From: Phoronis ovalis
Taxonomy: Eukaryota > Phoronida > Phoronidae
DNA: 11,963 bases
Direction: 5' to 3'
NCBI GenBank assembly: GCA_028565635.1
Contig: JAOXYB010048869.1
Span: forward strand, 1 to 11,963
Below, one piece after another: positions 7,434 to 11,963 of this stretch. The notes under the pieces were generated by a model, which was not told the DNA's origin, did no database searches, and saw nothing but the letters and a program-made list of their open reading frames with translations. Position 1 is the first letter of the stretch; the number at the start of each line of letters is the position of its first letter. Both the position numbers and the translations under genes were made by a program.

Positions 7434-8661
7434 CAAGTTATTAAAATTTCTATTATGATTTTTTGTTATTTAATTTGTTTACTGGTTTACTATTGCCTTT
7501 AACATTTAGAAGGTTAATACATTTTCCAGACTTGTTAGTGTTTGACCATAACTTGATTACAATTAAATTAGGACATTCACACATATACCACAGTCTGAAT
7601 AAATCCATCCATTAATGTTCCGTATCTTCTCGAGATGATACTTACAAACTAACATGTGAATTTCTTCAAACTGTAAAAGGGAAAATTGCAGTAATCCTAT
7701 GCCTTTGCTAAAAGGCTATATAGTTACATCTAAATTCATAACAATAAACTAAAAAATATTTATTTCACCAAAAAATGATTCAAATCTAAAATAGAAAACA
7801 TTTACAACTTAAAACTATAACACTATTAAATGGGCAGTACAGTTGTGTTTCCAAAAATTGAAATATCATTATAGCATTTTTGATATCAGCAGGGGTAAAA
7901 TAATAGCACCGTAAAGTTAAATAATGACGAGCATGAAGCAGAAATGTTTAGAATTACACAGGTGATACCATTACATTTATTTTGATGCCTCATTTTCTAT
8001 TTATTAACCAAAATTCTTTGAGTAACACATTCCAAAACTTGGTGCATTTATTTCCGATTACACGAGCTTGATCAAAACTGTGGCCCTGTTGTCAGCTTAA
8101 TATCTTCTAATATTTTGGGTTGTTTTTTTTATGTACACCGTATTCGCATGGATTAGATTTATAAGTAAACTTTGCCTTGTTGTTGAGGAACACTGTATTC
8201 GTAATGATTATACATGTATACTTGTATTTATAAGTAGGTGTGAAATGTTTTCTACGTGCTGGTACAATTGTGCAATCAAATTATATGTAATACTTGTACA
8301 TGTGCTAGGTATGGATGCGCTCGATTTGTTTCTTGAACCCCTTTTATACCTATCCGTCTAATTCACGAGGATCAGACAAACAAAATGTATTCTAATTTTA
8401 AAAAATGTCATATTGATGGCACAAATTTTTCAAGCTCAGATTCCAATAATATAGAGGCATATTCAAATATTAACCGTAAAATAGAAAGTTAGTTATACAA
8501 ACAAAATAAAAGATTCAGTTTCATAAATTATTAATTTTGACACCAGAGATTTAAAAAATTATGCGCATGCATAATTACTGTTGGTTAAGTGTAAAGATTT
8601 TACGATAGTGTAATTACCTATGAGGAGCAAAACTTGAAATCTGCCCAGTTACTTGATTTGG
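7434..8661. other. AT-rich non-coding stretch
   Basis: No gene is recognisable. A 76-codon open frame at 8131-8361 begins with an ATG, but its peptide has no domain I recognise and part of it covers a loose internal duplication (ACACCGTATTCGCATGGATTA near 8136 and ACACTGTATTCGTAATGATTA near 8190, each followed by TTATAAGTA). A small palindrome lies at 8557-8576 (AATTATGC, GCAT, GCATAATT). Confidence 0.5.
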
Positions 8662-8876
8662 TATGCCGTGCCAAGCGTTTCAAAATTATAGTATTGTATT
8701 GTAGAAAAATGTTCTGAAAATGCATTACTTTTGTCAATTATACAATGTTTATCCTTACTTTTATATATAAAGTTGAAGACATTTTGAAACGAACGGCACG
8801 TTAACGTGCCAAATGTTTCAAAATAGTATTGTAAAAACATTACTACCGTTTAATTTTGAAACGTTTAGCACGTTAC
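8662..8876 (+). repeat. Left 215-bp arm of foldback element
   Basis: This arm carries four GTTTCAAA/TTTGAAAC boxes (8677, 8783 inverted, 8815, 8855 inverted) and a 16-bp palindrome, GGCACGTTAACGTGCC, at 8795-8810. The boxes at 8783 and 8815 sit symmetrically on either side of that palindrome, making a local inverted array inside the arm. Confidence 0.85.
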
Positions 8877-8892
8877 CGTGTTTCAAAATAAA

Positions 8893-9198
8893 GAATGCAT
8901 TGCAATGTAGGGCCCTGACGTGTCAAACGTTTCAAAAACCATAGGGTGCGCCAAGTGTTTCAATATTCAGTCGTTACAATAATGTATTGCAATGTCCCCG
9001 TAACGTGCCAAATGTTTCAAAATACATAGGGTGATCCGAGCGTTTCAAAATTATTAGAGATAGAGTAATGTAGAAAACTAATGTTTTGCAGTGTCCCCGT
9101 AACGTGCCAAACGTTTCAAAATACATAGGGTGCGCCAAGCGCGTTTCAAAATTATTAGAGATAGAGTAATGTAGAAAAGTAATGTATTGCAATGTCCA
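8893..9198 (+). repeat. Internal tandem array, ~87-101 bp units
   Basis: Units begin (T/G)AATG(T/C)(A/T)TTGCA at 8893 (87 bp, most diverged), 8980 (99 bp), 9079 (101 bp, with a 2-base insertion) and 9180 (partial, running into the right arm). Each full unit has CGTG(C/T)CAAA(T/C)GTTTCAAAA, then CATAGGGTG, then a second CCAAG or CCGAG plus GTTTCA(A/T) box, and units 2 and 3 continue with TTATTAGAGATAGAGTAATGTAGAAAA. Units 2 and 3 are almost identical, so the amplification is recent. The box motif is the same one found in the arms, so the array probably grew from subterminal element sequence. Confidence 0.8.
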
Positions 9199-9413
9199 GT
9201 AACGTGCCAAATGTTTCAAAATTAAACGGTAGTAATGTTTTTACAATACTATTTTGAAACATTTGGCACGTTAACGTGCCGTTCGTTTCAAAATGTCTTC
9301 AACTTTACATATAAAAGTAAGGAAAAGCATTGTATAATTGACAAACGTAATGCATTTTCATAACATTTTTCTACAATATAATACTATAATTTTGAAACGC
9401 TTGGCAAGGCATA
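9199..9413 (-). repeat. Right 215-bp arm of foldback element
   Basis: This is the inverted partner of 8662-8876. Its GTTTCAAA boxes at 9213, 9253, 9285 and 9391 fall exactly at the mirrored positions, and the 16-bp palindrome is repeated at 9265-9280. Most mismatches between the arms lie in the outer half; the inner stretch through the palindrome is identical apart from two bases near the inner end. Confidence 0.85.
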
Positions 9414-11963
9414 TGACCGCAATAACAACAGCCTAGTGCAATTATCCGGACAAGTTATAGCACATATATGAGTATATCGAATAGGATATCACTACTGAGG
9501 TCACTAAAGATGCGTACCAGATCTATAGGAAGAATAATTAGAATTCGTAAATTTTTAAGAAGGAAGTTTTTTTTTGTTATGTATTTTAAATAGTACTCCC
9601 CGATCACTGCCTCGATCAGTGTGGTGTAAAGAACAACCAAGTTTTTCCTTTCGACATCATTGAACTGGTCAAATCTCCATAAATATAACTCCGACACTTT
9701 ATATATAAAGCGTCCATAATCTACCTATTCAGTAGGGTTATTCATAACTCCCCGTCTTACTTATGTATTGTTATTCAAATTATTTACTGAGGCATTTCAA
9801 CCGGCGGGTTGATCAATATTATTATATCTTATAATTTACAGCAATTCCAAGTTCGCCAATGTTGCATTGGGGCGGTATTTATAGAATTTGTCCAGTGCAC
9901 TTTTAAAACATTACATGAACTGTATTATGGTACGTTTCATTTGCTCAAATACTTAAAAAAGAAAAACATGTATCTTAGCTATAACCTATAAATTTTTTAC
10001 CCGTAAACCATAATGTGAAAACGCCTGTAGAACTAGATAAATAACAACCCGGGATAACAACGCTTCAACCGAGATTGTGATTTTTTTTGGACTAAACTGT
10101 GCAAAACTGAAATTTCAATGAGCAGAATAGAAATTTTAAGAAGTTATATAGACTTTTGCGTGTTTTCTTGACATAATCAGATGTCCATCGTAATCGTTAA
10201 TCTTTTGGTAATAACGCAGAACGCAGTAGATCATATAAATTATAATATGAATGATCTGATGTTGGCAAAAATTGTACAATAAAGATTCTTGTTTAGTAAT
10301 TTTTCATTTGCGGCATTCAAAAAGCTAACATATATAATTTTTATAGCGCGGCACCACGGTTCCCGTTTGATTTTGTGCACTTAATGGAAGAAATACGTAT
10401 AAATTAGTTCTATTCAAATTCCTACAAAAGATGTATGCAAAGCGCACCAAATAATTCCGTACAAGTATAAAAATATTATCATACATGAATAGTTTTGCAA
10501 GGATAAAAGTTAGTCTTTTTGCGAATCCATTACGATCCCCTAGCAGAATCTTAACTTTAATCAACATTTTTACTCTAACGGTAATATATATATATATACA
10601 ACGTGAAAATGCATAAGGAATTTCCCATAAATGCAGTGTTACAATCCCCCTCCCCCTTTCTTAGAGTTTTATACGCCTTAGACCTATCGCTCAAACAGTG
10701 AATTCGTCCGATACAGCATCTATTTATTAACCAGATAATAGAGAAGATTCAATATATATACATTCGAAAGCATTTATGGCTTTCTCTAGATTTGAATTCT
10801 TCTGTACATTGTCTTCATTTTTGACACCGTAAACAAATAAAAGTATTATTTTTGTAGCCTATTTCTACCACTGTCAGAAATGGCCATTTTAAAATATATT
10901 TGTGATTGTTTGCAAATGCATTATACATATTCGGTTTCTCTGCTGTGAGTAAATGCGAACATCCCAAAATCAAGTTATCAAAATAATTTTCTTACAACAT
11001 ATGTCATTTTTAATAAGATTTTTAAAACACTGCTTTCTAGAAAATACGTATTTTTACATTGATTTCGTTTCCAGGTCAGGTTGAACAGTTCGCCAATCAA
11101 AATTACACACTTTCATATCACACTTAACTGAATTCAAATAGGAACAACTTGATAAGATACAAAACAATTCACAAGTGAATAACACCAGTTGTCAATGAGA
11201 CCAGTTTGTGTTAATGTTTTATCAATTATCTTTCAGTTCACATTTCCCGAGTTGGTAGCTGATGGCATAAGGATACAATTGATTTTCCCATCCACCTAAA
11301 TAGTAACATATTTTCTTCTAGTATGAATAGACTAACTCTTCGCAGAAAATTCTGTTCAGTCACAAATAAAGATAATCATGTCTTATGCCTGACAACTAGA
11401 TGGAATTAGTGAGAAATACACAGAAAACTGGGGACCTTCTGGGCTTGGATACAATCCCCTCAATTTTTGATAAAAAATGACATTTTCAAACTGTGATTTC
11501 TGTTACTTTGTTCGAAATTATATCCAGTTCTAAATAGAGATGTCCCTATGGCTGCACAGGGGCGAAAAAAAAGGAAGAGAAAAAGTGCTAATTAATACGC
11601 TCACTGAACTATATTCAGCTATGCAATTGTTACCATGGCTGCAATTGGCTATCTGATGTCTGATGTCGGGCTTCTAATTTTATGGGTTTTTTTTCTTCGT
11701 TTCTTTCAGTTTGTCTCACTACTGCATGATGAGGTTACCATAGCGGAACAGCTTGCATTTTGATAGCCTTGATACCAGCCCATTTCGTTTCACCTCGTAA
11801 CGTTTACGTATTTTTTAAAACTTTTATTCTTCAGGCGTTCTTAGTTCTGAGAGTTCAGTGTTCACTCAAATTACAGCATTTTACATATCTACAGACAGTT
11901 TAAATTAAAACTACACCCAGACTAGTTTATACATCTGTATATAAGTCCTTCGGGTAAATTTTT
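9414..11963. other. AT-rich non-coding stretch to the window end
   Basis: I see no recognisable gene or transposon end. Noted items are a short CAACC-GGCG-GGTTG hairpin at 9798-9811, GATAACAAC-type direct repeats near 10040-10060, and the (AT)n run at 10584-10598. A splice-acceptor-like TTTTTTTTCTTCGTTTCTTTCAG ends at 11709. Minus-strand open frames at 9455-9697 and 10325-10567 start without ATG and have no recognised domain. A 42-codon ATG frame lies at 11635-11763. Confidence 0.5.
10584..10598. repeat. (AT)n microsatellite
   Basis: About 7.5 uninterrupted AT copies. It is short and probably weakly polymorphic. Confidence 0.8.

Larger units (their letters stand above)
8662..9413. mobile_element. 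Foldback element with 215-bp terminal inverted repeats
   Basis: The left arm 8662-8876 and the reverse complement of the right arm 9199-9413 align without gaps over 215 bases with nine mismatches by my count. Similarity stops abruptly outside both ends. The arms enclose about 320 bases of tandem repeats. Both ends read TATGCC(G/T)TGCCAAGCGTTTC, so the outermost TA on each side (8662-8663 and 9412-9413) could be a TA target duplication, but TA is its own reverse complement and so is not decisive. No transposase is encoded: the open frames across it are made by the repeat and contain a recurring FETFGT string. The structure fits a non-autonomous foldback or MITE-type DNA element. The high arm identity suggests recent insertion or arm-to-arm gene conversion. 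Confidence 0.8.

Noticed and set aside
8974-9219. 81-codon minus-strand frame with repeated FETFGT strings
   Set aside because: It is a direct by-product of the ~100-bp tandem units. Unit lengths of 87, 99 and 101 are not all multiples of three, so the frame is not maintained as a coding repeat would be.
9455-9697. 80-codon minus-strand frame
   Set aside because: The first ~35 codons look somewhat protein-like (ERKNLVVLYTTLIEAVIGE), but there is no ATG, no clear splice acceptor or donor, and no family I recognise. The rest is AT-driven.
11567-11574. CAGGGGCG, a possible hAT end
   Set aside because: It is too short, the GGAT continuation is missing, and no inverted partner is seen in the window.

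Overview
The window looks like AT-rich, non-genic DNA from an animal nuclear genome. I find no intact protein-coding gene, rRNA, tRNA, operon, CRISPR array or phage module. Three things point to a eukaryote: the lack of long ORFs, the remnants of eukaryotic-type transposons, and many homopolymers and diverged repeats. The repeat types seen (a DIRS-like retroelement fragment, CAGGCGCGGAT-type terminal inverted repeats, AGGTCA-rich diverged repeats) would fit a marine invertebrate, possibly a bivalve mollusc. That assignment is inference and not firm.

Layout. Positions 1-813 are a GC-richer composite repeat. It has a ~33-bp imperfect inverted repeat (9-41 / 344-375) and a degenerate array with a 32-34 bp period built on CCCTGAAATATCC (410-765). 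A TATATATA box lies at 777-784, where it could start minus-strand transcription into the array. Positions 814-1378 are plain AT-rich DNA with a 26-bp perfect palindrome. Positions 1379-2608 are bounded by inverted ends that start CAGGCGCGGATA and look like a non-autonomous hAT-type transposon. Positions 3359-5297 are bounded by a second, unrelated pair of inverted ends starting CAGC(C/G)CTACCTAAC, with the same five bases (tatat) just outside each end.

Positions 5944-6327 hold a broken piece of a DIRS-like retroelement polymerase (RT C-terminal part plus RNase H start), with frameshifts, stops and a probable internal deletion. Positions 6371-6434 are a 35-bp tandem duplication of a palindrome. 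Positions 7020-7433 are a diverged ~237-bp repeat rich in AGGTCA half-sites that ends in an A14 run.

The most striking structure is 8662-9413. It is a 752-bp foldback element with two 215-bp arms that match at about 206 of 215 positions. They enclose a tandem array of ~87-101 bp units, and the same GTTTCAAA box occurs 15 times in the arms and array together. From 9414 to the end the sequence is AT-rich with little recognisable content, apart from a 42-codon ATG ORF near the end.

No genes act together here. The region is best read as intergenic or intronic DNA shaped by successive transposon insertions, and the two foldback or TIR elements at 8662-9413 and 3359-5297 are the best candidates for undescribed families.
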